From Herbaspirillum sp. AP02 (GTDB lineage: Bacteria; Pseudomonadota; Gammaproteobacteria; Burkholderiales; Burkholderiaceae_D): a stretch of DNA of 64,000 bases. The stretch is from assembly GCF_015767275.1 (NCBI RefSeq), contig NZ_JADWMY010000008.1:124001-188000 (forward strand), written 5' to 3'. The notes beneath the pieces are model-generated. The model was not told the DNA's origin and did no database searches. It saw nothing but the letters and a program-made list of their open reading frames with translations. The translations under genes and the position numbers were made by a program. This document shows positions 33,523-42,044 of the stretch, one piece after another. Within the stretch, counting starts at the first letter, position 1. Every line of letters starts with the position of its first letter.

Positions 33523-35100
33523 ATGAAACTGAAAACAAGAATGACGGTTTGCATGATATTGGTGTGCGTGTCGTTCATTTCCGCGCTTTGCATCGCCATT
33601 TCGAGCATGCTCAATATCCGGGACCGGTTCGACGTGTTTCTGAGCCGCGATCAAGCCACACTGAACGCAGTGACCTCCATTTACACCAGTGGCCTGCAGA
33701 TGGGGCAAGCGTTACGCAATATTGCGCTGGATACGAAAAACCAGGCTGCCTACAAGAACCTGGACGCTTCCCGCAAGGGATTCAGCGACGCACTGGCCAT
33801 CAGCAGTGCGCTGACAAAGGACAATCCCGCCTATTTTCAGAAACTGGCAGCGATTGGAGAACTTCACCAGCAGCAATTATCGCTACAGAAAAAGATACTG
33901 GAATTGGCCAAGTCCGATCCGGAAAAGGCTTTCCAGGCGCTGACGACGGAGGAAACTCCCGCCTGGCGAAAAATCCGTGAACAGATATTGACGCTGATCG
34001 AGATCAAGAATACCGATGTCACCAACAGCAAGGAGGACATGAATGCATTCAGCAAACGGATGCTCGCTCTGAGCATCGCCCTAGGTAGTCTGGCTACATT
34101 GATCGGCTTGACGACAGCCTATTACATGGTACGCAGTGTCATGATTCTGCTGGGCGGCGAACCCGTCTATGCAGTCACTGTGTCGCAGCGGATCTCCGAT
34201 GGCGACTTCTCCAACGAGGTAGATGTCAGGCAGGGTGATCGGGGCAGTTTGCTGTTGTCGATGAAGACCATGCAAGCGCGTTTGATCGACATGGTCTTGG
34301 GCATCAGGTCGAGCGCGGATCGGATATCTGTGGCGGCGACCGAAATCGCCAACGGCAACATGGATCTATCGCGCCGTACCGAGGAACAGGCCAGCTCACT
34401 GGAGGAAACCGCCTCTGCAATGGAAGAGCTGACGTCGGTCGTCAAGCAGAATGCCGGCAATGCGGATCAGGCGAATTCGTTGGCGCTATCGGCAACACAA
34501 GTGGCAACCGAGGGCGGCAGACTGGTCAAGGATGTGGTGGAGACGATGACCCAGATCGAAACGTCGGCCAGGAAAGTGGTGGACATCATCAGTGTCATCG
34601 ACGGCATCGCCTTCCAGACCAATATCCTTGCGTTGAATGCAGCGGTCGAAGCGGCCCGCGCCGGCGAAGGCGGCAGGGGATTTGCGGTGGTCGCCAGCGA
34701 AGTACGCAATCTGGCCCAACGTTCGGCAGTTGCCGCCAAGGAAATCAAGCAACTGATCGACAACTCCGTCGAGACGGTGGAAAAAGGCAACAAGCTGGTC
34801 CAGCAGGCAGGAACAACCATGGACGACGTCGTGGCCAGCATCCATCAGGTGTCGAGCATCGTGGGCGAAATCAGTGCATCGAGTCGCGAGCAAACCACTG
34901 GCATCGAACAGGTCAATCAGGCGATCATGCAGATCGACAGCGTGACGCAGCAAAATGCGGCACTGGTAGAAGAAGCCGCCGCCGCCGCACAATCACTCAA
35001 GCATGAGGCACATCAGCTCGAATCCTTGGTCAGCATCTTCAAGTTCCTGGAAAAAACACCTCCCACGGCAAACATGACCAGTCCGTTGATGATCCGGTAA
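33523..35100 (+). CDS. Methyl-accepting chemotaxis protein with four-helix-bundle sensor
   Basis: The protein has 525 residues. The first membrane helix is at about 8-30 ([20 protein letters not shown]). The periplasmic part is all-helical and of the 4HB type ([20 protein letters not shown], then a heptad-like [17 protein letters not shown]). The second membrane helix is at about 183-205, followed by a HAMP domain and a complete signalling hairpin ([20 protein letters not shown]). It is preceded by AAGG and lies downstream of the sulfur-redox genes, so it may report on a sulfur compound or the redox state; that is inference. The C-terminus lacks a CheR-binding pentapeptide. Confidence 0.92.
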   Translation: MKLKTRMTVCMILVCVSFISALCIAISSMLNIRDRFDVFLSRDQATLNAVTSIYTSGLQMGQALRNIALDTKNQAAYKNLDASRKGFSDALAISSALTKDNPAYFQKLAAIGELHQQQLSLQKKILELAKSDPEKAFQALTTEETPAWRKIREQILTLIEIKNTDVTNSKEDMNAFSKRMLALSIALGSLATLIGLTTAYYMVRSVMILLGGEPVYAVTVSQRISDGDFSNEVDVRQGDRGSLLLSMKTMQARLIDMVLGIRSSADRISVAATEIANGNMDLSRRTEEQASSLEETASAMEELTSVVKQNAGNADQANSLALSATQVATEGGRLVKDVVETMTQIETSARKVVDIISVIDGIAFQTNILALNAAVEAARAGEGGRGFAVVASEVRNLAQRSAVAAKEIKQLIDNSVETVEKGNKLVQQAGTTMDDVVASIHQVSSIVGEISASSREQTTGIEQVNQAIMQIDSVTQQNAALVEEAAAAAQSLKHEAHQLESLVSIFKFLEKTPPTANMTSPLMIR

Positions 35101-35499
35101 GGCAATCACATTGATGCATTTTTCAACAACTGCCCGATCGTACTGTTCGACCTGAAGGGTCCATGACGCTGCAGGTCTGCAGGATGCGCAACACCCGACA
35201 TGCAACGTGTCACGCATGATCAGAACGCAGTTCAACCACACTTTACGGAAATCCAATTTTCTCACCGGCTCTCGAATTCTCTGAGAGAAGTTCACTATGA
35301 TCAGGAGGTCTAATAAGCCGTGAAACGTGATCGGAGAAAGGGTAACGTTGAAAGGCCCAGCAAGGCCCTCTGTATCCAAGGGATTGTTCCACTCCGGGCG
35401 GTTTTTTTGCGCCCGATTTTAGCGCTTACCAATGCGAGCTATTTTAGGGGCAGGGCGCGTAAGTGGGAAAATTGCGGAGCACGGCCAGAATTGCGGAGC
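35101..35499. other. Intergenic stretch of about 400 bases without a gene
   Basis: No frame in this region has protein-like composition with an initiation site. It lies between the chemoreceptor and the terminator of the minus-strand tRNA-Thr. I see no repeats or mobile-element parts. Confidence 0.5.
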
Positions 35500-35533
35500 A
35501 AAAAAAAGCGGCCTGCATCGCTGCAAGCCGCTT
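35500..35533 (-). terminator. Terminator downstream of tRNA-Thr
   Basis: Read on the minus strand, the stem AAGCGGC/GCCGCTT with an inner GCAG/TGC pairing is followed by eight T residues. It begins seven bases after the CCA end of the tRNA. Confidence 0.8.
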
Positions 35534-35539
35534 CTATTC

Positions 35540-35615
<76 letters not shown>

Positions 35616-35725
35616 AAAAGTCCGCGATTATAGCGGTTTCTTTCCGCCAATTCCACCCCCTCACAAAATTCCCGCCCCTTCGCCCCAAGGGGCAGGACCG
35701 GCTATTTCGGGCGGGGAGTCAAGGA

Positions 35726-36232
35726 TCAACCATCGATCTTCCGATCCTCTTCCTTGGCCTCTTTCATGGCATCCGGCTCCAGTTCTTCGGCAGAACGGTT
35801 GCAATAAATGAAATATCCCCATGCCGCCAGCAGCACGCCCGTGCCTGCCAACAGGGCTGCGGCATAGATCAGGTCGGCGGCTTCTTCGTGTACCGCACGG
35901 AAAGTCATGACCAGGCCTTCGATGGCTAGGGCGACGATCACCACCACGAAAAACCGCGACAGGAAGCGCCTGACCCGCGTGGGGGCACTGATGTTGGCGT
36001 CGCGCACGACTTCTTCCTCGGTGATCGTCTCGGCGATCTGGAAGGCCACGACCGCCGCCGCCAGGATGCCGATGGCCTCGATCAGGGCCTGGGCTTGCGA
36101 TAAACCCATCCCCTCGGTCATCGCCTCGAATCCCATGCGGGCGGCAATGGCGATGAGCGACAGCGCGCCCAGCGCGAACAGCACCGCGATCGTGCCGTGT
36201 ACAACTCCAAATACAGCCGTGATCCTTTTCAT
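35726..36232 (-). CDS. Integral membrane protein, unknown function
   Basis: The protein has 168 residues from the ATG at 36232, preceded by GGGG at suitable distance. Four hydrophobic segments are visible: about 5-30, 48-64, 87-105 and 118-140 (for example FFVVVIVALAIEGLVMTF and IYAAALLAGTGVLLAAWGYF). The acidic C-terminus (EELEPDAMKEAKEEDRK) is expected in the cytoplasm. I do not recognise the family. It is a single gene, divergent from the small gene at 36553. Confidence 0.75.
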   Translation of the reverse strand: MKRITAVFGVVHGTIAVLFALGALSLIAIAARMGFEAMTEGMGLSQAQALIEAIGILAAAVVAFQIAETITEEEVVRDANISAPTRVRRFLSRFFVVVIVALAIEGLVMTFRAVHEEAADLIYAAALLAGTGVLLAAWGYFIYCNRSAEELEPDAMKEAKEEDRKIDG

Positions 36233-36552
36233 CACTTTTTCCCCTTCGTCTTGTCGTTGAGAGCGATTGGACTGATCAGGTGCGGAAAGGTTGTCTCCGT
36301 GCGAAGGGCGTGCGAATGGTTCATGAGCATCGCAATGCAAAGGACGCGGCAACATCCGGAAGGGTAAATTATTTCCTGGTGGCATCGTCTGTCCGGCGGC
36401 GAAGTCGACTTTCCCGATGTCTTACAGCGGGTTCAGTCGTTGTGGCATGGTCAGTGCATGCAGTCGGGTTCTATCCTCAAACTGCCAGCATCGGCAGCAT
36501 TCGATTTGCCCACGAGGTGATTTCTTCGCGGGCCAGCGTCAAGGAGGCCATC

Positions 36553-36876
36553 ATGCCCCAGTCAGCGTGGCGCAATAAGCGGGAGCGTCAGTATGAACAT
36601 ATCAATTCCGGCGTCCTCAAGCGTGGCGCGAGTACCGGCCGTGCAGAGGAAATTGCCGCCCGCACGGTCAACAAGGAGCGCGCACAGCACGGGGAATCCC
36701 GTTCTGCCAGTGCCAGCTCGCTGCACGATATGCCCGCCTCGCGCCGGGGCGGTCTGCGGTCGCACAAGGGGAGCGGTGGTCGCACATTCAAGCAGCTTTA
36801 TGCCGAGGCGGCGGCGCGCAACATCAAGGGACGTTCGGGAATGACCAAGGCCCAACTGGAAAAGGCACTCGCCTAG
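36553..36876 (+). CDS. Small basic protein with C-terminal Rho-N/SAP-like motif
   Basis: The protein has 107 residues from the ATG at 36553 with a perfect AAGGAGG site. The first part (WRNKRERQYEHINSGVLKRG, then EEIAARTVNKERAQHGE) matches small proteins often annotated as plasmid stabilisation or KGG-like. The C-terminal part (FKQLYAEAAARNIKGRSGMTKAQLEKALA) resembles the Rho N-terminal helical domain, which binds nucleic acid. It is highly charged and has no signal peptide. Its role is unknown; a stress-related nucleic-acid binder is plausible. Confidence 0.7.
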   Translation: MPQSAWRNKRERQYEHINSGVLKRGASTGRAEEIAARTVNKERAQHGESRSASASSLHDMPASRRGGLRSHKGSGGRTFKQLYAEAAARNIKGRSGMTKAQLEKALA

Positions 36877-36938
36877 CGCGGTATCCGATTTCCGCCCACG
36901 GCTCACGTGCCGTTCGCGTTTGCGCCGACAGGAAGGAC

Positions 36939-36966
36939 AACGCCCCCGATGTACTTCGGGGGCGTT
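36939..36966. terminator. Hairpin terminator between convergent genes
   Basis: A perfect stem of eleven bases (AACGCCCCCGA paired with TCGGGGGCGTT) has a short loop. It lies between the stops of the small basic protein gene (plus) and the branched-chain binding protein gene (minus). Confidence 0.7.
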
Positions 36967-37048
36967 GCTTATTGCGTGCTGCTGTTTTTCCCTGCAGTCT
37001 GCGGCCGTATCAGCGCTTCAGGCGGCAGGGCGGTGCAAGCGACCTGGC

Positions 37049-38191
37049 TTACTTGGTCACTGCCAGCAGGGTACGTTGACCACCCTTGTAGGTGTACAAG
37101 GTCAGGGAGCCGTCCTTGATGTCACCCTTGGCGTCGAAGGCGATTACGCCGGTCACACCCTTGTGGCTGATCTTGGCCAGTTCGGGCAGGTACTTCTTGG
37201 GATCGGCGGAGCCGGCCTTGGCCATGGCATCAGCCACGGTCATGGTGGCGTCGTAGGCATAGGCGGCGTTATAGACGACGTCAATGCCGAACTTCTTCTT
37301 GTAGGCCGCGCGGAAATCGTCCATGCCCTTCTTGCCGGAATCATCCACGCCACCGGCTTCGGCGCAGACCACCTGGTCTTCGCCCAGGCCATCACCGGCC
37401 AGGCTGGGCAGGGAACCGGTACAGATGCCGTCGCCACCCATGAACTTGGCGCTGATGCCCAACTGCTTCATCTGGCGCAGCATCGGACCACCCACCGCAT
37501 CCATGCCGCCGAAGAAGATCACGTCCGGCTTCTTGCCCTTGAGCGAGGTCAGGATGGCGTTGAAGTCGGTGGCCTTGTCGTTGGTGAACTGGGTGCCGAC
37601 GATGGTGCCACCGGCCGCCTTGGCGCCCTTGGCAAATTCTTCAGCCACGCCCTGACCGTAGGCGGTACGGTCGTCGATCACGGCGATATGCTTGGTACCC
37701 AGCTTCTGCACGGCATACTTGCCCAGGGCCGCGCCCAGTTGCGCATCATTGGCCACCACGCGGAAGGTGGTCTTGAAGCCTTGCTGCGTGTACTTGGGGT
37801 TGGTGGCCGACGGCGAGACCTGCGGAATGCCGGCGTCGCTGTAGATCTTGGACGCAGGGATGGTGGTGCCGGAATTGAGGTGGCCGATCACCGCGGCGAC
37901 CTTCTGGTCGACCAGCTTGGTGGCCACGGCGGTAGCCTGCTTGGGGTCCGACGCGTCGTCTTCGCCGACCAGTTCGAACTTGACCTTCTTGCCGCCGATG
38001 GTGAAGCCCTTGGCGTTCAATTCTTCGACTGCCATGCGGGCGCCGTTCTCATTATCCTTGCCCATGTGGGCGTTAGGACCGGACAGCGGGCCGACGTGAG
38101 CGATCTTGACCACTTCCTGGGCATGCGCGGCGCCTGCGAATGCCAGACCGATAGCAGCAGTTAATGGAATAATGGCGCTCTTGAGTTTCAT
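37049..38191 (-). CDS. Branched-chain amino acid ABC transporter, periplasmic binding protein
   Basis: The protein has 380 residues from the ATG at 38191 (AGGAA upstream). A signal peptide (KSAIIPLTAAIGLAFAGAAHA) is followed by the LivJ/LivK-type two-lobe fold: VVKIAHVGPLSGPNAHMGKD, then GEDDASDPKQATAVATKLVD, AVIGHLNSGTTIPASKIYSD and FFGGMDAVGGPMLRQMKQLG. It binds Leu/Ile/Val or a related ligand for a LivHMGF permease, whose genes are not in the window. An Lrp/AsnC regulator gene diverges from it and is a natural candidate for its control. Confidence 0.92.
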   Translation of the reverse strand: MKLKSAIIPLTAAIGLAFAGAAHAQEVVKIAHVGPLSGPNAHMGKDNENGARMAVEELNAKGFTIGGKKVKFELVGEDDASDPKQATAVATKLVDQKVAAVIGHLNSGTTIPASKIYSDAGIPQVSPSATNPKYTQQGFKTTFRVVANDAQLGAALGKYAVQKLGTKHIAVIDDRTAYGQGVAEEFAKGAKAAGGTIVGTQFTNDKATDFNAILTSLKGKKPDVIFFGGMDAVGGPMLRQMKQLGISAKFMGGDGICTGSLPSLAGDGLGEDQVVCAEAGGVDDSGKKGMDDFRAAYKKKFGIDVVYNAAYAYDATMTVADAMAKAGSADPKKYLPELAKISHKGVTGVIAFDAKGDIKDGSLTLYTYKGGQRTLLAVTK

Positions 38192-38395
38192 AGATTTCCT
38201 CTGTAGATTGGATTGACCACTTTTAATGTTTTGTCTCACTACACAGCTTTATTCAGATCCCTGTTGCGGTGACCGGGCGTACCGCTTTGCTTTCGTCTCC
38301 GACTTTCTGAATAATGCAGACGGTACAACATAAGAATCGGCTAAGCCAAGTTCTTTTTGAGCGGCCTACCTGTAAATCATCCTCATATTTGTCCC

Positions 38396-38908
38396 ATGCC
38401 TGCCAAACTTCATACGCTCGACAAGGTGGATCGCAAACTGCTCAACATGCTGCAGAAGGACAACCAGATTTCCACGCGCGTGCTGGCGGAAAAACTGCAC
38501 ATCTCGCAACCCACCTGCCTGCGCCGTATCCGTGACCTGCGCGAGGCCGGCATCATCAGTGCCGAGGTGGCGATGGTCGATCCCTTCGCGCTCGGCTACG
38601 GCATGCTGGCGTTCCTGGAAATCTCGCTGAACAACCAGTCCGACCAGCACATGCAGGACTTCGAACAGCGCATGGCAAAGGAGGCCGAGGTCATGCAGTG
38701 CTACTTCGTCTCTGGCGAATATGATTACTTCCTGGCGGTGCATGTGATCGACATGGACGCCTACTATCAGTTCGTCAGACGTGTGATCTCTGGCTCCGGC
38801 AATGTGCGTCACTTCCAGTCGCGCTTCCCGATGAAGCGCGCCAAGTTCACCACGCGCATCAGCTTCGATGAGAAGGCGCCCGAGGTGCAGGTGCGCGTGC
38901 CAGGCTGA
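38396..38908 (+). CDS. Lrp/AsnC-family transcriptional regulator
   Basis: The protein has 170 residues from the ATG at 38396. The helix-turn-helix domain (DKVDRKLLNMLQKDNQISTR, HISQPTCLRRIRDLREAGII) is followed by the RAM ligand-binding domain (FLEISLNNQSDQHMQDFEQR, CYFVSGEYDYFLAVHV). It faces the branched-chain amino acid binding protein gene across about 200 bases, the standard arrangement for an amino-acid-responsive Lrp-type regulator. Confidence 0.9.
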   Translation: MPAKLHTLDKVDRKLLNMLQKDNQISTRVLAEKLHISQPTCLRRIRDLREAGIISAEVAMVDPFALGYGMLAFLEISLNNQSDQHMQDFEQRMAKEAEVMQCYFVSGEYDYFLAVHVIDMDAYYQFVRRVISGSGNVRHFQSRFPMKRAKFTTRISFDEKAPEVQVRVPG

Positions 38909-39053
38909 ACCTCCCGGACAGCTCCCTCCTTGCAATAGTGCTTCATTAGGCTTTGGGGGCGTTCTTCATAGCAGGTTTGCTGCATATTTACTAAGTTTAT
39001 CTGGCTGCTCTCTGTGCCATCTTCCGCCCGCGGAACCGTTCTTTCGAGCGAGC

Positions 39054-39069
39054 TGGCATGCAGTTTGCA
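39054..39069 (+). promoter_or_regulatory. Candidate sigma-54 promoter
   Basis: TGGCATG-CAGT-TTGCA matches the -24/-12 consensus (TGGCACG-N4-TTGCA) at all but one position, with the exact ten-base distance between GG and GC. It lies in the 500-base gap before the antiporter gene, about 340 bases from its start codon, in the right orientation. No other feature is seen in 38909-39409. Confidence 0.45.
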
Positions 39070-39409
39070 TTGCGTGGCGGTTGTCAGTTGTGTTATTTTC
39101 GCGATATCCAGCAGTGCGCGTTAAAGAGGGTCGATCGCCGCTGCATCCTGGCCAAGGCGGCATCGCGGTTACAGGCAGCAAGAGCGGACACAGATCAGCA
39201 TCCAGCGTCGGCGCGCGCCAGGCCGACCATTCGGCAATACCCAGCAATCCCTATCATCCACCGTCTGCGGCCTGAGTCTGCAGGGCGCCGCATTGCCTGA
39301 CCTGCCGTCTTTGTTGCCGGTAGCCGCAGCAGATTGGCAGCCTGACTTGCCGCCGGATTGGCTCAAACCACCACTTCCGTCACACAGAACAGAAAGGAAA
39401 ACCCGCACG

Positions 39410-41173
39410 ATGCACGAAGTCGAGTTATTCATCCAGGACATGGCGATCATCATGCTGATCGCCGGCATCGTCACCGTTGTCTTCAACAAGTTGAAACAGC
39501 CGGTGGTGCTGGGCTATATCGTGGCGGGCGTGATTATCGGCCCGCATACCCCGCCGTACGACCTGATCCAGGATGAGAAGACCGTGCACATCCTCTCGGA
39601 GCTGGGCGTGATCTTCCTGCTGTTCTCGCTGGGGCTGGAGTTCAGCCTCAAGAAACTGGCCAAGGTCGGAGCCACCGCCTTCATTGCCGCCGCCGCAGAA
39701 ATCCTGCTGATGATCTGGATCGGCTACGAGATCGGCCTGTATTTCGGCTGGAAGCGGATGGATGCCATCTTCCTGGGCGCCATGCTGGCCGTGTCCTCCA
39801 CCACCATCATCGTCAAGGCCCTGAACGAGCTGGGCATGAAGAACGAGAAGTTCGCCCAGATCATCTTCGGCATCCTGATCGTGGAAGACATTCTCGCCAT
39901 CGGCATGATCGCCTTGCTCTCCGGGGTGGCCACCAGCGGTTCGGTCGATTCCACCGAAGTCTTCACCACCGTGGGCAAGCTGGTGCTGTTCATGACCGTC
40001 TCGCTGGTGGTGGGCATCCTCGCGGTGCCGCGCCTGCTGAGCTTCATCGCCCGCTTCAAGAGTCAGGAGATGCTGCTGGTGGCGGTGCTGGGCATCCTCT
40101 TCGGCTTCTGCCTGCTGGTGATGAAGCTGCAATACAGTGTGGCGCTGGGTGCCTTCCTGGTGGGGGCGGTGATGGCCGAGTCGCGCCATCTGCATCGCAT
40201 CGAGCGCCTGGTCGAGCCGATCCGCGACATGTTCTCCGCCATCTTCTTTGTGGCCATCGGTCTGCTGTTCGATCCCAATGTGCTGGTCAAGTACTGGATG
40301 CCGATCACCGTGATCACCCTGGCCGTGGTCTTCGGCAAGCTCATCAGTTGCGGCCTGGGTACCTTCGTGGCCGGGCAGGGCGGGCGCACGCCGATGCGCG
40401 TGGGCATGGGCCTGGCGCAGATCGGCGAGTTCTCCTTCATCATCGCCGCGCTCGGTCAGAGCCTGAAGGTCACCAGCGACTTCCTCTATCCCATCGTGGT
40501 GGCGGTGTCGGCGGTGACCGCTTTGCTCACGCCCTACCTGATCAAGGCTGCCGACCCGCTCTCGGCCAAGGCGGTCACGCTGGTGCCGGCACGGGTATCC
40601 GCGCTGATGGGCATGTACTCCAACTGGCTGGAAAGCCTGCAACCGACCGGCGACCGCGCCGAACTCACGCGCATCATCCGCCGCATCCTGATGCAGGTGA
40701 TGGTGAACCTGGCGCTGGTGATCGCCATCTTCATCGGCGGTGCCTTCTTCGTCGATGGTCTCTCGCGCCAGCTGTCGGCCTGGACTCCCGATTCCGACGT
40801 TCAGAAAGCCATCATCTGGGGTGGCGCGCTGGTGCTTTCCCTACCATTCCTGATCGCCACCTATCGCAAGCTTCAGGCCTTGTCGATGCTGCTGGCCGAG
40901 GTCAGCGTCAAGCCCGAGTTCGCAGGCGCGTATACTTCTGGCGTGCGCAAGGTGGTGTCGGAAGTCTTGCCCATCATGTCCATCGTCGGCATCATGCTGC
41001 TGATCTTCGTGCTGAGCGCCAGCATCCTGCCGCCGCTGAACCTGCTGGCCTTCGTGCTGGCAGCCGTCGCCGGGCTGCTGTGGTTGCTCTGGAGCAAGCT
41101 GGTCAAGCTGCATTCGCGGTTGCAGATCGCGCTGTTTGAGACGCTGGACGAGAAGCCGGATGATGTGCACTGA
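39410..41173 (+). CDS. Monovalent cation:proton antiporter (CPA2 family)
   Basis: The protein has 587 residues from the ATG at 39410 (AAGGA upstream). The N-terminal 380 residues are the sodium/hydrogen exchanger domain of KefB/YbaL-like proteins: GYIVAGVIIGPHTPPYDLIQ, LGVIFLLFSLGLEFSLKKLA, AMLAVSSTTIIVKALNELGM, GILIVEDILAIGMIAL and GLAQIGEFSFIIAALGQ. Instead of the TrkA-N/RCK domain that usually follows in Kef proteins, the C-terminal 200 residues contain more membrane helices (VMVNLALVIAIFIGGAFFVD and others). It probably exchanges K+ or Na+ for protons across the inner membrane without nucleotide gating. Confidence 0.85.
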   Translation: MHEVELFIQDMAIIMLIAGIVTVVFNKLKQPVVLGYIVAGVIIGPHTPPYDLIQDEKTVHILSELGVIFLLFSLGLEFSLKKLAKVGATAFIAAAAEILLMIWIGYEIGLYFGWKRMDAIFLGAMLAVSSTTIIVKALNELGMKNEKFAQIIFGILIVEDILAIGMIALLSGVATSGSVDSTEVFTTVGKLVLFMTVSLVVGILAVPRLLSFIARFKSQEMLLVAVLGILFGFCLLVMKLQYSVALGAFLVGAVMAESRHLHRIERLVEPIRDMFSAIFFVAIGLLFDPNVLVKYWMPITVITLAVVFGKLISCGLGTFVAGQGGRTPMRVGMGLAQIGEFSFIIAALGQSLKVTSDFLYPIVVAVSAVTALLTPYLIKAADPLSAKAVTLVPARVSALMGMYSNWLESLQPTGDRAELTRIIRRILMQVMVNLALVIAIFIGGAFFVDGLSRQLSAWTPDSDVQKAIIWGGALVLSLPFLIATYRKLQALSMLLAEVSVKPEFAGAYTSGVRKVVSEVLPIMSIVGIMLLIFVLSASILPPLNLLAFVLAAVAGLLWLLWSKLVKLHSRLQIALFETLDEKPDDVH

Positions 41174-41255
41174 GCTGCAATCATCCTGCTGCATGGGAAT
41201 TTAGGGTTTCCGAAAAACCGGATCCCAGGGTTTTATTTACGTTGGACTAAAGAAA

Positions 41256-41936
41256 ATGACTCAAGACGAACTCAAGCTGGCTGTGGCCAAGGCCGCCATC
41301 GACTACGTGGTCGATGGTGAAATCATCGGTGTGGGTACCGGCTCCACCGCCAATTTCTTCATCGATGAACTGGGCAAGATCAAGCATCGCATCAAGGGCG
41401 CGGTGGCGTCCTCCGAGGCGACGGCCGAACGTCTGCGTTCGCACGGCATCACGGTGTTCGATCTCAACGAGGTCGAGACCATGCCCGTGTATATCGACGG
41501 CGCCGATGAGATCAACGCCGGCGGCGCCATGATCAAGGGCGGTGGCGCTGCGCTGACCCGCGAGAAGATCGTGGCCTCGGTCGCGCAGAAGTTTGTCTGC
41601 ATCGCCGATGGTTCCAAGCTGGTCGACGTGCTGGGCAAATTCCCGTTGCCGGTGGAAGTGATCCCCATGTCGCACGCCGTGGTGGCCCGCAAACTGGCTG
41701 CGCTGGGCGGTGAGCCGCGTCTGCGCCTGAACAAGAATGGCGACGGCCAGCCGCTGGTCACCGACAACGGTTGCTACATCATCGACGTGCTGGGCCTGGC
41801 CATCACCGATCCGGCCGATATCGAAGACAAGATCAACAATATCGTCGGCGTGGTCACCAATGGTCTGTTTGCCCGCCAGGGTGCCAATGTCTGTCTGCTG
41901 GGCACCGCCGACGGCGTCAAGAAGCTGGAGTTCTGA
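41256..41936 (+). CDS. rpiA: Ribose-5-phosphate isomerase A
   Basis: The protein has 226 residues, of normal length. Motifs include [17 protein letters not shown] (phosphate and substrate binding), [36 protein letters not shown] with the catalytic acidic residues, [15 protein letters not shown], and the end [20 protein letters not shown]. It interconverts ribose-5-phosphate and ribulose-5-phosphate in the pentose phosphate pathway. It is monocistronic and ends in a strong bidirectional terminator. Confidence 0.97.
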   Translation: MTQDELKLAVAKAAIDYVVDGEIIGVGTGSTANFFIDELGKIKHRIKGAVASSEATAERLRSHGITVFDLNEVETMPVYIDGADEINAGGAMIKGGGAALTREKIVASVAQKFVCIADGSKLVDVLGKFPLPVEVIPMSHAVVARKLAALGGEPRLRLNKNGDGQPLVTDNGCYIIDVLGLAITDPADIEDKINNIVGVVTNGLFARQGANVCLLGTADGVKKLEF

Positions 41937-41989
41937 GGCACCTGTTCTGAAGGACTAGCCGCAGCTTCTGCGCTCCTGCAAGACGCAAG

Positions 41990-42024
41990 AAAAAATGGCC
42001 GTGTCGCGAGACACGGCCATTTTC
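41990..42024. terminator. Bidirectional terminator between rpiA and the M16 peptidase gene
   Basis: A perfect twelve-base stem (AATGGCCGTGTC paired with GACACGGCCATT) has a GCGA loop and is flanked by an A tract and a TTT end. It is suited to both converging genes. Confidence 0.9.
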
Positions 42025-42044
42025 GTTGCTGCCATCGCTGTGGA

